From: Candidatus Scalindua sp.
GTDB lineage: Bacteria; Planctomycetota; Brocadiia; Brocadiales; Scalinduaceae
Assembly: GCA_030748215.1 (NCBI GenBank)
Contig: JASMMK010000012.1
Coordinates: 62,001 to 126,000, forward strand
Direction of reading: 5' to 3'
DNA: 64,000 bases
Under the pieces are notes generated by a model. The model was not told where the DNA came from. It searched no databases and worked only from the letters and a program-made list of their open reading frames with translations. Shown here piece by piece: positions 54,348 through 63,244 of the stretch. Every line of letters starts with the position of its first letter. Positions within the stretch are counted from its first letter, which is position 1. The position numbers and the translations under genes are program-made.

Positions 54348-55727
54348 ATGTATAATAAATTGTTACTCAAGAACGGTTCTAAGATTGCAATAATAGGCGG
54401 TGGGCCTGGAGGAAGTTTTTTTGCGCATTTTGCTTCACGGTATGCGAAAGAAGCGGGTATTGATGTATCTGTAAAGATATATGACAAGAAGAGCTTCCGC
54501 CAGAGAGGTCCATGTGGTTGTAATATGTGTGCAGGGGTCATTTCTGAAAATCTTTTTAATGGCCTGGAAGAAGAGGAAATAAATATTGCAGATTTCTGCG
54601 TACAAAGAAAAATAGAAGGGTATTGTTTCAAAACTCAGGATGAGAGCGTAGTTCTTCATCATCCTGTGCCGGGACACATACCAAAGATTGTTACAGTATT
54701 TAGAGGAAATGGACCTTTGCAGTCAGAACACGATGGCAATGTCAGTTTTGACGACTATCTTTTGAACCATGTAAAAGAGCAGGGAGTAGAGATAATTTCC
54801 GAAGTAGTTAAGGATTTTGAGTTGCCGGATAGAAAGGGAGATCCGGTAAAAGTAATTTGTGGTGCTGGAAATTCTAAAAGTGAATTTGAGGCTGACCTTG
54901 TAGTAGGTGCTTTTGGCGTAAATACCGGAATGATGGAAAAAGTGGGTAATATGGGTTTTGGATATAAACCACCAAGGACAGTCCGAACATGTCAGTGTGA
55001 AATAATGCTTAGCCAGGAGCATATTGAAAAAACATTTGGTAATAATGTTTTTGTTTTTGCTTTAGGCAAAAGTGAGCTTAAATTTGCATCTATTACGCCA
55101 AAGGCGGACTATGTTACTGTTAATTTAGTAGGGAGAAAAGATTTAACAAGAAACAACTTGATTGACTTTCTTAAACATCCGGCAGTAAAGAATTTAATGC
55201 CGGAAAAATGGGAAATTCCTGATAACTTTTGTATGTGTATCTCTAAGATTCCCATAACTTATGCAAAGCATCCATTTGCAGACAGGGTTGTTGTTTTAGG
55301 GGATGCAAGTATTTCAAGATCCTATAAAAGCGGGATTGAGTCTGCTTTTAACATGGCAAAGATGTCTGCTTATACGGCATTTAAAAATGGAGTATCGGCA
55401 AGTTCATTTATGAATGGTTATTTTAAACCGGCAAAAAAGCTTGTGGCCAGAGACAACTTTTACGGAATTATGATGCTCAAAATTAATGATTACATATCAT
55501 CTAACAGAGAATTAGCAAATAGACAAGTAAGACTTGTAAGATCCGCTGAAGATACAAAAACTGCAAGTCAGATTAATGAGATACTATGGAATATGCTTAC
55601 AGGAAATGTACCATATAAAGAAATATTTATTAAAGCAATGAGCTTGCGCCTAATATCTAAAACGTTGCCGTTTAGTCCTCTTTCGTGGATAAGGGATGAG
55701 AGTAGGAATTCTAGCAACGTTAAATAA
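54348..55727 (+). CDS. Geranylgeranyl-reductase-like FAD oxidoreductase, single module
   Basis: A 459-residue flavoprotein. The start at 54348 (AGGAAG at 54332-54337) gives MYNKLLLKNGSKIAIIGGGPGGSFF, aligned with the start of the next gene. The FAD motif is GGGPGGS, and the second FAD motif is VVVLGDASIS (Asp319). A CGCNMCAGVIS segment (residues about 55-65) corresponds to the Cys-containing loop of geranylgeranyl reductases. The C-terminal part is helical and basic. Family members reduce isoprenoid double bonds or hydroxylate aromatic rings; the substrate is unknown. It is cotranscribed with the tandem homologue 15 bp downstream. Confidence 0.82.
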   Translation: MYNKLLLKNGSKIAIIGGGPGGSFFAHFASRYAKEAGIDVSVKIYDKKSFRQRGPCGCNMCAGVISENLFNGLEEEEINIADFCVQRKIEGYCFKTQDESVVLHHPVPGHIPKIVTVFRGNGPLQSEHDGNVSFDDYLLNHVKEQGVEIISEVVKDFELPDRKGDPVKVICGAGNSKSEFEADLVVGAFGVNTGMMEKVGNMGFGYKPPRTVRTCQCEIMLSQEHIEKTFGNNVFVFALGKSELKFASITPKADYVTVNLVGRKDLTRNNLIDFLKHPAVKNLMPEKWEIPDNFCMCISKIPITYAKHPFADRVVVLGDASISRSYKSGIESAFNMAKMSAYTAFKNGVSASSFMNGYFKPAKKLVARDNFYGIMMLKINDYISSNRELANRQVRLVRSAEDTKTASQINEILWNMLTGNVPYKEIFIKAMSLRLISKTLPFSPLSWIRDESRNSSNVK

Positions 55728-55742
55728 GGAATAGATTATCAA

Positions 55743-58475
55743 ATGAAAGATAGGGATTACTTTCTGAAAGATGGTTCAAAAATTGCCATAGTCGGTGGTG
55801 GGCCGGCTGGAAGCTTTTTTGCACATTTTGTGTTAAAAAATGCTAAGCAAAGAGGGATAAATGTTGATATTACTATTTTCGAGGGAAAAAGCTTTTGTCA
55901 AAAGGGGCCTCGGGGATGCAATATGTGTCCGGGAGTTATATCAGAAAAGCTTTATGGAGAATTAAAGGAAAATGATATGCTTCCGCCGGATCGATGTGTG
56001 CAGAAGGAGATCAAAGGTTACTATTTCCATACTCATGATGGCTGTGTGGAAGTTAAGAATCCTAAACCGTCTGCAGACAAAAAAATATTAACTGTTTATA
56101 GAGGTGATGGACCAATGTTTTCATCACAATCTATTAGTACAAGTTTTGACAATTTTCTATTAAACCATGTAGAAGGTATGGGGGCTAACATAAGTTCTGA
56201 TATCGTAAGTAACATTATTTTGCCATCAAATAAGAAGGAACAAATAAAAGTATATTTTGGTAAGAAGGGCTCCTGGAGAGTAATGAATGCCGATTTGGTG
56301 GTAGGCGCGTTTGGGTTGAATACCGGTATGCTGGAAAAAGTAAAGAGAATGGAAATTGGCTATATACCGCCCAAAACTGTTAGAGCTTGCCAGGCAGAGA
56401 TTTATGTAGGCGGCAGGAATGGAAGTAAATATACTGATAATTGTATAGACGTTTTTTCGCTAGGAATAAAACAGATTACGTATGCCTCTTTCACACCAAG
56501 AGGAGACTATTTAACTGTTACACTGGTTGGTAATACTGATTTGAACAAGGCTCATCTGATAGAATTTCTTAACCATCCTATTGTGCGCCGCACTTTTCCA
56601 CAGGAAGGTTGGAAGTTGCCAAAGAACTTTTGTATCTGTTTTCCCAAGATAAATATTACGCAGGCCAAGAACCCGTTTGCTGATAGATTCGTTGTTGTGG
56701 GCAGCGCGGGCATTTCGAGATATTACAAGCACGGTATTGAGTCCGCATTTATTACTTCCAGGATAGCGGCAAATAGTGTGTTTGAATCCGGTGTCTCTGA
56801 AAACGCTCTCAGAACAGGTTATTATAAACCGGCAATGAAGATTTTAGGATCTGACAGCACGTATGGAAGATGGGTCTTTAGTCTTAACGATTATATTACC
56901 TCCAGAAAGAGTATTTCGGCCGGCTATTTTTCATTCCTTAAGTCAGAAAAGAAAAAACCTGTTGCCAAAATTCAGTTGGAATTTTTATGGAATATGTTTA
57001 CGGGAAGTATACCATTTAAGAAATTATTTATAAAGGTATTCGATCCCGCATTGCAGTTAAGATTATTACCTGTAACCGTGACTGTATGGACTCAGCAGAT
57101 ACTTGGATCTGCTGTTGGTGGTGGCAAATTAAGACGCGAGAGGGTATTAAAGAGTTTTGCCGATAAAGGGCTTGGCCCTCTTGAGGATGGTCAGACAGTG
57201 GTTGTTATAGGAGGAGGTCCAGGTGGGACGAGTTGTGCAATTACGCTTAGCAGATTGGCAAAAAGACGTAACATCGATTTGGATATAGTATTGTATGAAG
57301 GTAAAGATTTTGGAAAAGATGAACAGTTTAATCCATGTGTAGGTGTGCTGTCTCCACCTGTTGAAGAGATATTAGAAAAGAAATTAGAAGTTCCGTTTCC
57401 ACATGAACTTGTATTGGAGAAAATACCGGCTTATTATCTGCATTCTGATGACGAAGACATAAAGCTGGAAGGCAATGGAGAGGAATCATGTGCGGTGAAT
57501 AGAATGTTATTTGATAATTATCTTTTGCATTGTGCTAAAGATGCAGGAGTAAAAATAATACATGGCAGAATAACAAATATTGATATTGAGCCCAGCGGTG
57601 TAATGGTTTATAGCGAAAAGGATAATAGACGTGCAGATGTTGTTGTAGGCGCGTTTGGTCTGGATGAAGGGGCTTGTAAAGTTTTTGAAAAGGCAACTCG
57701 TTATCGAACAGGCCACTATATGAGTACTATTTTAACCAAGTTTTATCCGGAAAAGGAAGAAATGGAAAAATTTGGAAATGCTATACATGCATTTCTTCCC
57801 TCATTGAGGGGAATAGAGTTTGGTGCCATAACTCCCAAAATCGATCATTTTGATATTAACATTGCCGGTTCAAAAATTAATTGGCGTTGGATGGATAACT
57901 TTCTTTTAATGCCTCAGGTTACCAAGGTTTTACCATCTAATTTTGCTATGCAGAGGCACGATTTATTTTATAGCCGTTGGCAGTTTCCGACTTCTCCTGC
58001 AAAAAACCTCTTTGGGGATAGATATGTCACAGTAGGAGATGCTGCAGGTATTATTCGTGCATTTAAGGGGAAAGGCGTGAATACTGCCTGTTTGACAGGG
58101 ATAAGGGCAGCAGAGGTCATGGTGGACGATGGTATATCAAAAGAAGCTTTTAAGGATTATTATAATAGCTTTTCGTATATAACCGGTGATCTTCCGTATG
58201 GAAAAGTCATTAGAATGCTTGCCGGATTCAGCGCACATTATGGGCTCTTTACCCCCATGATTAAATTGGCAAAGGAAGATAAGGAATTTAGAACAGCTTT
58301 TTTCGAATCTGTTGCAGGCAGCAAGATGTTTAAAGAAATAATTTATGAAACTATTAGCTTGCAATTATCCTGGAAAGTGGTGAAAATTTTTATTACGTGG
58401 TTTTTTAAGCAATTTTCTTTTATATCACGGATAATAAAACCTATTAGCAAGATTGTAACTAATAAGCAAGCATGA
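55743..58475 (+). CDS. Tandem fusion of two geranylgeranyl-reductase-like flavoprotein modules
   Basis: A 910-residue protein made of two full flavoprotein modules. Module 1 (about 1-450) starts KIAIVGGGPAGSFFAHF and has RGCNMCPGVIS; its second FAD motif reads VVVGSAGIS, with Ser321 where Asp is usual. Module 2 (about 478-870) starts VVVIGGGPGGTSCAITL, has NPCVGVLS in place of CNMC and a canonical VTVGDAAG (Asp766). The C-terminus ends in an amphipathic aromatic helix pair (VVKIFITWFFKQFSFI), likely membrane-associated. Module 1 is closer to the preceding single-module protein than to module 2. The next gene, a histidine kinase, starts 10 bp downstream. Confidence 0.8.
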   Translation: MKDRDYFLKDGSKIAIVGGGPAGSFFAHFVLKNAKQRGINVDITIFEGKSFCQKGPRGCNMCPGVISEKLYGELKENDMLPPDRCVQKEIKGYYFHTHDGCVEVKNPKPSADKKILTVYRGDGPMFSSQSISTSFDNFLLNHVEGMGANISSDIVSNIILPSNKKEQIKVYFGKKGSWRVMNADLVVGAFGLNTGMLEKVKRMEIGYIPPKTVRACQAEIYVGGRNGSKYTDNCIDVFSLGIKQITYASFTPRGDYLTVTLVGNTDLNKAHLIEFLNHPIVRRTFPQEGWKLPKNFCICFPKINITQAKNPFADRFVVVGSAGISRYYKHGIESAFITSRIAANSVFESGVSENALRTGYYKPAMKILGSDSTYGRWVFSLNDYITSRKSISAGYFSFLKSEKKKPVAKIQLEFLWNMFTGSIPFKKLFIKVFDPALQLRLLPVTVTVWTQQILGSAVGGGKLRRERVLKSFADKGLGPLEDGQTVVVIGGGPGGTSCAITLSRLAKRRNIDLDIVLYEGKDFGKDEQFNPCVGVLSPPVEEILEKKLEVPFPHELVLEKIPAYYLHSDDEDIKLEGNGEESCAVNRMLFDNYLLHCAKDAGVKIIHGRITNIDIEPSGVMVYSEKDNRRADVVVGAFGLDEGACKVFEKATRYRTGHYMSTILTKFYPEKEEMEKFGNAIHAFLPSLRGIEFGAITPKIDHFDINIAGSKINWRWMDNFLLMPQVTKVLPSNFAMQRHDLFYSRWQFPTSPAKNLFGDRYVTVGDAAGIIRAFKGKGVNTACLTGIRAAEVMVDDGISKEAFKDYYNSFSYITGDLPYGKVIRMLAGFSAHYGLFTPMIKLAKEDKEFRTAFFESVAGSKMFKEIIYETISLQLSWKVVKIFITWFFKQFSFISRIIKPISKIVTNKQA

Positions 58476-58484
58476 GGGGAAAAA

Positions 58485-60968
58485 ATGGATAAAAAAGGAA
58501 TCTATATTTTAGAAGTCTTTAAGAGAAAAGGACCTTTATCTTTAATCCTTGAACAGCTGGGATCCTCGTTGAAGGCTTTAGAAATCAAATCTATAAAAAA
58601 GAAAATGATACTTGTGTTTTTGATACTGGCACTTATTCCTTTGTTGGCAATGAGGTTAGTGGTTTATCCTAAAGCGCAGGATGCATTACAAACATCTTTA
58701 ATACAAAATCTACAAAGTGTTGGCCACAAGCAGGCGGAACTCATTAAAGGTTGGACAGAAGAGAGAAAGGGTGACGTGAGGGTTATTGCGGAAAATCCTT
58801 TTACGCTTCTTGCTTCCAGAATAGACACTAATGATAAACGATTCTGGCGGCTTTTGAGGTATACTCACTATATAAGATACGAGTATGGCTATAAGGAGGT
58901 TCTTATAAGTGATACTGAAGGTACCATTCATGTCTCTACTCAAAAGGGCAGAATAGGCGCAGATGTCTCTGAGCAGGAATATTTTAAAAAGGCGATGAAC
59001 GGAGAAACCTTCGCATCACAGGTATTTCCCTCAAAGGAACTCGTTGAAAATAAATACGGCAGAATGGAAACAGGTGTTCCAACCATGGTTGTTGCAACTC
59101 CAATTACTGATCAAAATAAAATAATGGGTGTTGCATGCCTCAGGGTTGACGTTGAGAAAATAAGTGAATTAATGAGGAGTATAAAGCTAGGGGCAAGTGG
59201 AGAAACATATCTTATTAATAAGCAGGGATATATGATAACAGAGTCTCGATTCGTAACTGATTTAAGGAATGAGGGTTTGATAGAAAGTGATTCTACTCTT
59301 GAAGTTAAACTGATCAACCCTGAAGCGGGGAAATTAACAAAATCGGTTGCAGAGTGTTTGAAAGGACACACGGGTTCTGATGGAGAGGGTTATTTAGATT
59401 ATAGGGGAGTGAAGGTAATAGGTTTCTGGCAATGGATTCCGGAACTGGATTGGGGAGTAATTGCTGAGATTGATTATGACGAAGGTTATATAGAAGTTCA
59501 CAAACTACGTAAAAATGTTAATACAATTATGATTATAGTTTCTTTAGGGGTAGTGTTGCTTGCTGTTTTTATGGGTCAAAGGATGGTGGCTCCAATTCTG
59601 TATCTCACAGATGCCACAAGGAAGATGAATGCAGGTGATCTTACTCAAGAAGTGAATATTCGTACCAGGGATGAAATCGGTGAACTTGCAGTCTCTTTTA
59701 ACATGATGACCAGGACCTTAAAAAATAGAAATGAGGAACTTCAATCGTCAAATATTTTTATGGAATCAATGTTTGATGCCATAAGAGATCCTATGACCGT
59801 CCTGGATTCAGAGGGAACCATTATGCAGGTTAATCAGGTTGCAATGGATACGTACGGAGAGGACATCATTGGACAAAAATGTTTCTGTGTTTATAAAGGC
59901 AGAGACTCTATTTGTGATCATTGCCCCACAATGGAGTCAATTGAGTCATTGTTACCTGCTACGGCAGAGCACTATGTGGAAAGGGACAAAAAATATGTAT
60001 TCATTGCCTCTTATCCTATCTTGAATAAAGAAGGAAAGTTGGAATCAATAATAAAACTGGTTAGAGACATTACTGAGCAGAAAAAACTAGAAAAGGAACT
60101 CCAGGAGTATACGGCAAATCTGGAAAAGACCGTTGAAGAAAGAACAATTGATCTGAAATCAACAAATGAAGAGCTGAAGCAACGAAGCGTCGAGATAGAA
60201 CAGGCAAATGAAGAATTGCGCAGCCTTGACAAGATGAAAGACGTAATGATTCGAGATGTAACTCATGAATTAAAATCACCGGTAGCGCAGGTTCAAATGG
60301 CCTTAGATCTTTGGACTGATGAGGCAAGTAAAGAAAAAGTAGATAAGGAGAAAGGGAAAAAATTAAGTAAAATAATTGACGATAACATTCAAAGACTTAA
60401 GAAAACTATACAAAGTATATTGGATCTGTCAGTATTGGAGTCTGGCCGTGTGGCATATCAAAAGGAAAAACTGAATATGGAGGAAATCGTAATTCAAACG
60501 GCTGAAGGCTTAAAATTAATAGCTGAGAAGAAAAAGTTAATATTAACAACCAGGATTCCTGATAAGTTGCCGGAAGTGTTAGGCGACAGAACAGAGGTGA
60601 CAAGGGTTATTTCTAATTTAATAGATAATGCTATAAAATACTCTGAAACTGGAGAAATTGTTGTGTCTGCGCTGAGAAGGCGCAAGGAGATAGAAATAGC
60701 AGTTAAAGATCAAGGGATTGGCTTGATCACGCCAAAGGGAAGCTTCGATAAGCTTTTTAGTAGATTTTACCAGGAAAGGGCAAGTGCTGACGGTTCCGGT
60801 GTAGGCCTCGCTATATGTAAGAAGATTATAAATGCGCATGGTGGGAAAATATGGGTTGAAAGTGAAGGTAAGGGAAAAGGCACAACATTCAGATTTACAT
60901 TACCAGTAGCCTTTGGCATCCAAAAAGGCGCAGATTTCTCAACTCAGAAATCACAGGAGATCACGTAA
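58485..60968 (+). CDS. Sensor histidine kinase (Cache-HAMP-PAS-HisKA-HATPase)
   Basis: An 827-residue membrane kinase with one helix near residues 41-60, a periplasmic Cache-type domain (70-340, with FFKKAMNGETFASQVFPS-like PDC motifs), a second helix (MIIVSLGVVLLAVFMGQ), and HAMP (ATRKMNAGDLTQEV). A PAS domain follows with an unusual Cys cluster (CFCVYKGRDSICDHC), then a coiled coil, HisKA with DVTHELKSPVA (His594) and HATPase boxes NLIDNAIKYS, VKDQGIGL and GSGVGLAI. GAGGGG precedes the ATG. It is in operon with the flavoproteins and followed by a receiver protein. Confidence 0.93.
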   Translation: MDKKGIYILEVFKRKGPLSLILEQLGSSLKALEIKSIKKKMILVFLILALIPLLAMRLVVYPKAQDALQTSLIQNLQSVGHKQAELIKGWTEERKGDVRVIAENPFTLLASRIDTNDKRFWRLLRYTHYIRYEYGYKEVLISDTEGTIHVSTQKGRIGADVSEQEYFKKAMNGETFASQVFPSKELVENKYGRMETGVPTMVVATPITDQNKIMGVACLRVDVEKISELMRSIKLGASGETYLINKQGYMITESRFVTDLRNEGLIESDSTLEVKLINPEAGKLTKSVAECLKGHTGSDGEGYLDYRGVKVIGFWQWIPELDWGVIAEIDYDEGYIEVHKLRKNVNTIMIIVSLGVVLLAVFMGQRMVAPILYLTDATRKMNAGDLTQEVNIRTRDEIGELAVSFNMMTRTLKNRNEELQSSNIFMESMFDAIRDPMTVLDSEGTIMQVNQVAMDTYGEDIIGQKCFCVYKGRDSICDHCPTMESIESLLPATAEHYVERDKKYVFIASYPILNKEGKLESIIKLVRDITEQKKLEKELQEYTANLEKTVEERTIDLKSTNEELKQRSVEIEQANEELRSLDKMKDVMIRDVTHELKSPVAQVQMALDLWTDEASKEKVDKEKGKKLSKIIDDNIQRLKKTIQSILDLSVLESGRVAYQKEKLNMEEIVIQTAEGLKLIAEKKKLILTTRIPDKLPEVLGDRTEVTRVISNLIDNAIKYSETGEIVVSALRRRKEIEIAVKDQGIGLITPKGSFDKLFSRFYQERASADGSGVGLAICKKIINAHGGKIWVESEGKGKGTTFRFTLPVAFGIQKGADFSTQKSQEIT

Positions 60969-61095
60969 TTTTAAAGATGGAAATTTCCAGTACGATTTGT
61001 ATAGTATATCATTTGAATGTAAGGGTTTGCCCTTTCAGTGATAGAAGTGCAAGTTTTGATTGCAAACATATGAACTAATGAAAGGAGAATAGAGG

Positions 61096-61461
61096 ATGGG
61101 CAAGACGATAATGATTGTTGAGGATGAACAGGCTTTTCATGATCTCTACACGATGATGCTGGAAGATACGGATTATGAAATAGTTCGTGCATATGATGGC
61201 GATGAGGCCCTGGCTAAATTGGAGGAAAAGAAACCGGATTTAATTATACTCGATATACTCCTGGATCTGGTAACCGGAGATACATTCTTTCTTTATATAA
61301 AAGGTATGCCTGAATATTTAGATATCCCGGTTATTATATGCAGCAGTTTTTCTGAAAAAGCATATAAAAATTTGAAGGAAATGGACCCGAACCTTATGTT
61401 TCTTGAAAAGCCATTTACAAAAGAAAAAATGATAGAAGAAATCAAGGCCAAGATAGGGTAA
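61096..61461 (+). CDS. Response regulator receiver protein
   Basis: A 121-residue CheY-like receiver. Acidic pocket MIVEDEQAFHDL, phosphoacceptor in LIILDILLDLVTGD, Ser pair in VIICSSFSEK and Lys in FLEKPFTKEKM. There is no DNA-binding domain, so output is through protein contacts. AAAGGAG at 61081-61087 precedes the ATG. It lies 127 bp after the kinase and is its likely partner. Confidence 0.92.
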   Translation: MGKTIMIVEDEQAFHDLYTMMLEDTDYEIVRAYDGDEALAKLEEKKPDLIILDILLDLVTGDTFFLYIKGMPEYLDIPVIICSSFSEKAYKNLKEMDPNLMFLEKPFTKEKMIEEIKAKIG

Positions 61462-61564
61462 GAAAGTTGGAAATGTTTAAAGCTAGTAAGCGGATGCAGT
61501 TTGAATCTATTATGCCCCATTGTTTTCAGGCATTTAGATAGCAGTTGCACCGTGCCCTGTGATA

Positions 61565-62083
61565 CTATGCCGTGTTAGAAAGACGTTTGAGATAACTGAT
61601 AAGCTTAAAACAAAAGCTTGATATTCTTGCGTAAAAAGGCCAACGGGGAGTCTCCACTGTTATTTTATCACCAACATAGAGCTCTCCTCCCTTGATGATC
61701 CTGCAACGGATCCCACCCTTGTCATTCATTGCGTCCCTGGCGCCAGGACCAATCTTTGTCTCCATGTTTTTACAAGGATTACATTTATCTTCTACGCGAA
61801 CAAGTATCTGGCCTATACGTAGATTCTGTCCAATCAACTCATTCAGTTCGATACCTTTAACCATGATCTGGCGCCTACTAGCACCGGCAGGTATCTCATA
61901 ACCAAGTTTCTGAGCCACTGTACCTATGGCTTCGGCTTCTATTAAAGTGATTTGTCCAATTTGAAATTTATCCGAACGATAATCACCTGCAATTCCAAAA
62001 TTAGAACGTACAGTGACGTAGTCACAAGATTCAGCAGCATCCTTTCTATTTCTAACGACATGAATTGAAATAATTTCAGCCAT
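61565..62083 (-). CDS. MOSC-domain protein
   Basis: A 172-residue MOSC domain, found in molybdenum cofactor sulfurases and YiiM-like proteins. The start at 62083 is supported by AAAGGA 10 bases upstream; a longer frame to 62140 adds 19 unlike residues. GIAGDYRSDKFQIGQITLIEAEAI, PAGASRRQIMVKGIELNEL and the conserved Cys in EDKCNPCKNMETK match the family. It may handle sulfur on the molybdenum cofactor, useful for nitrite/nitrate oxidoreductase-type enzymes, but that link is inference. Confidence 0.88.
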   Translation of the reverse strand: MAEIISIHVVRNRKDAAESCDYVTVRSNFGIAGDYRSDKFQIGQITLIEAEAIGTVAQKLGYEIPAGASRRQIMVKGIELNELIGQNLRIGQILVRVEDKCNPCKNMETKIGPGARDAMNDKGGIRCRIIKGGELYVGDKITVETPRWPFYARISSFCFKLISYLKRLSNTA

Positions 62084-62246
62084 ATTTATTATATCCTTTC
62101 GTCCTAGTAGTAAATCAACTCGCAAAGCAGCCCATAGCACAATAAGGGATGTGTCATCGGTTCTGGTTGTTTATTAAAACTCTTTATTCCATACTATGTG
62201 ATTATTATATCGTGTGAAACATAATTATTATAAATAATTTTTCTTG

Positions 62247-62275
62247 TTGATTCATAGATAAGGTTTATTTAGAAT
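62247..62275 (+). promoter_or_regulatory. Possible promoter for the ferredoxin gene
   Basis: TTGATT (62247-62252), a 17-base spacer and TAGAAT (62270-62275), 41 bases before the ATG, within an AT-rich gap. Confidence 0.4.
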
Positions 62276-62316
62276 TAAATAAAAAATATTGATTAAAACT
62301 TTTTTATATAGATTTA

Positions 62317-62526
62317 ATGGGAAAAATCGTAGTTAAGGAAGATAGATGTAAAGGTTGTGAGCTTTGCATTGACGCATGTCCTTACGGACTTCTAAAAATG
62401 TCTGTTGAGGTAAATCATTTTGGCTACCATACTGCGCAATTTGTAAACGGTAATGGTAGAAAATGTACCGCATGTAAATTTTGTGGGCTGATGTGTCCAG
62501 ACTATGCTATTGATGTTTACGAGTAA
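62317..62526 (+). CDS. 2[4Fe-4S] ferredoxin (2-oxoacid oxidoreductase delta subunit-like)
   Basis: A 69-residue ferredoxin with two cluster motifs, CKGCELCIDACP and CTACKFCGLMCP, separated by an aromatic insert. This layout is that of the delta subunit of 2-oxoglutarate/2-oxoisovalerate ferredoxin oxidoreductases. The catalytic alpha and beta genes are not adjacent: hslV follows after about 180 bp. It may be an orphan subunit or a general low-potential carrier. Confidence 0.85.
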   Translation: MGKIVVKEDRCKGCELCIDACPYGLLKMSVEVNHFGYHTAQFVNGNGRKCTACKFCGLMCPDYAIDVYE

Positions 62527-62704
62527 CTCTGGTTACGATAATTTTTTCAATGCCGCAAAACCATTTCATTTGAACCAAAAAGTCCATTCATTATCTCCCT
62601 CTTTGTGAGTTTAGTCGAAATCTGTTTTTTTAGTAAAAGATTCTTGCCTTGCTAATATTTGTTGATATGATTAATAAGTTAATAATTTTTTATAGGTAAA
62701 ATTA

Positions 62705-63244
62705 ATGTTTAAATCTACGACCATTTTATCGGTAAGACACAAAGGAACTGTAGCCATTGGTGGTGATGGTCAGGTTACTATGAGTTCCTTTATCGTCAAA
62801 AAAGAGGCGTGCAAGATACGTAAGTTATACCATGAAAAGGTTATCGTTGGCTTTGCCGGGTCGGCTGCCGATGCATTCGCTCTAATGGAACGATTTGAAT
62901 CAAAATTAGAAAAATATCAGGGAAATATACTCAGGAGTGCGCATGAGCTTGCCAAGGACTGGCGTACGGATAAGATCCTGAGAAAGCTGGAGTCACTATT
63001 GATATCCGTAGATAAAAATTGTTCCCTCCTTGTCTCTGGTAACGGAGAGATAATAGAACCTGATGATGGGATATTGGGTATAGGCTCCGGTGGGCAGTAT
63101 GCTACCGCCGCAGCAAGAGCCCTGGTTAAACATTCTGAGCTTAGTGCAAAACAAATAGTGGAAGAAGCGTTAAAGATAACGGCAGATATATGTGTGTATA
63201 CAAATACAAATATACGTGTGGAGGGAATTGAGTGCGAGAGTTAA
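62705..63244 (+). CDS. hslV: ATP-dependent protease HslV, proteolytic subunit
   Basis: A 179-residue peptidase of the HslUV (ClpYQ) protease, a bacterial proteasome relative. The mature N-terminal Thr should be in STTILSVRH (residues 5-6) after removal of a short propeptide. [34 protein letters not shown] and [19 protein letters not shown] are canonical. It overlaps hslU by 13 bases. Confidence 0.95.
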   Translation: MFKSTTILSVRHKGTVAIGGDGQVTMSSFIVKKEACKIRKLYHEKVIVGFAGSAADAFALMERFESKLEKYQGNILRSAHELAKDWRTDKILRKLESLLISVDKNCSLLVSGNGEIIEPDDGILGIGSGGQYATAAARALVKHSELSAKQIVEEALKITADICVYTNTNIRVEGIECES

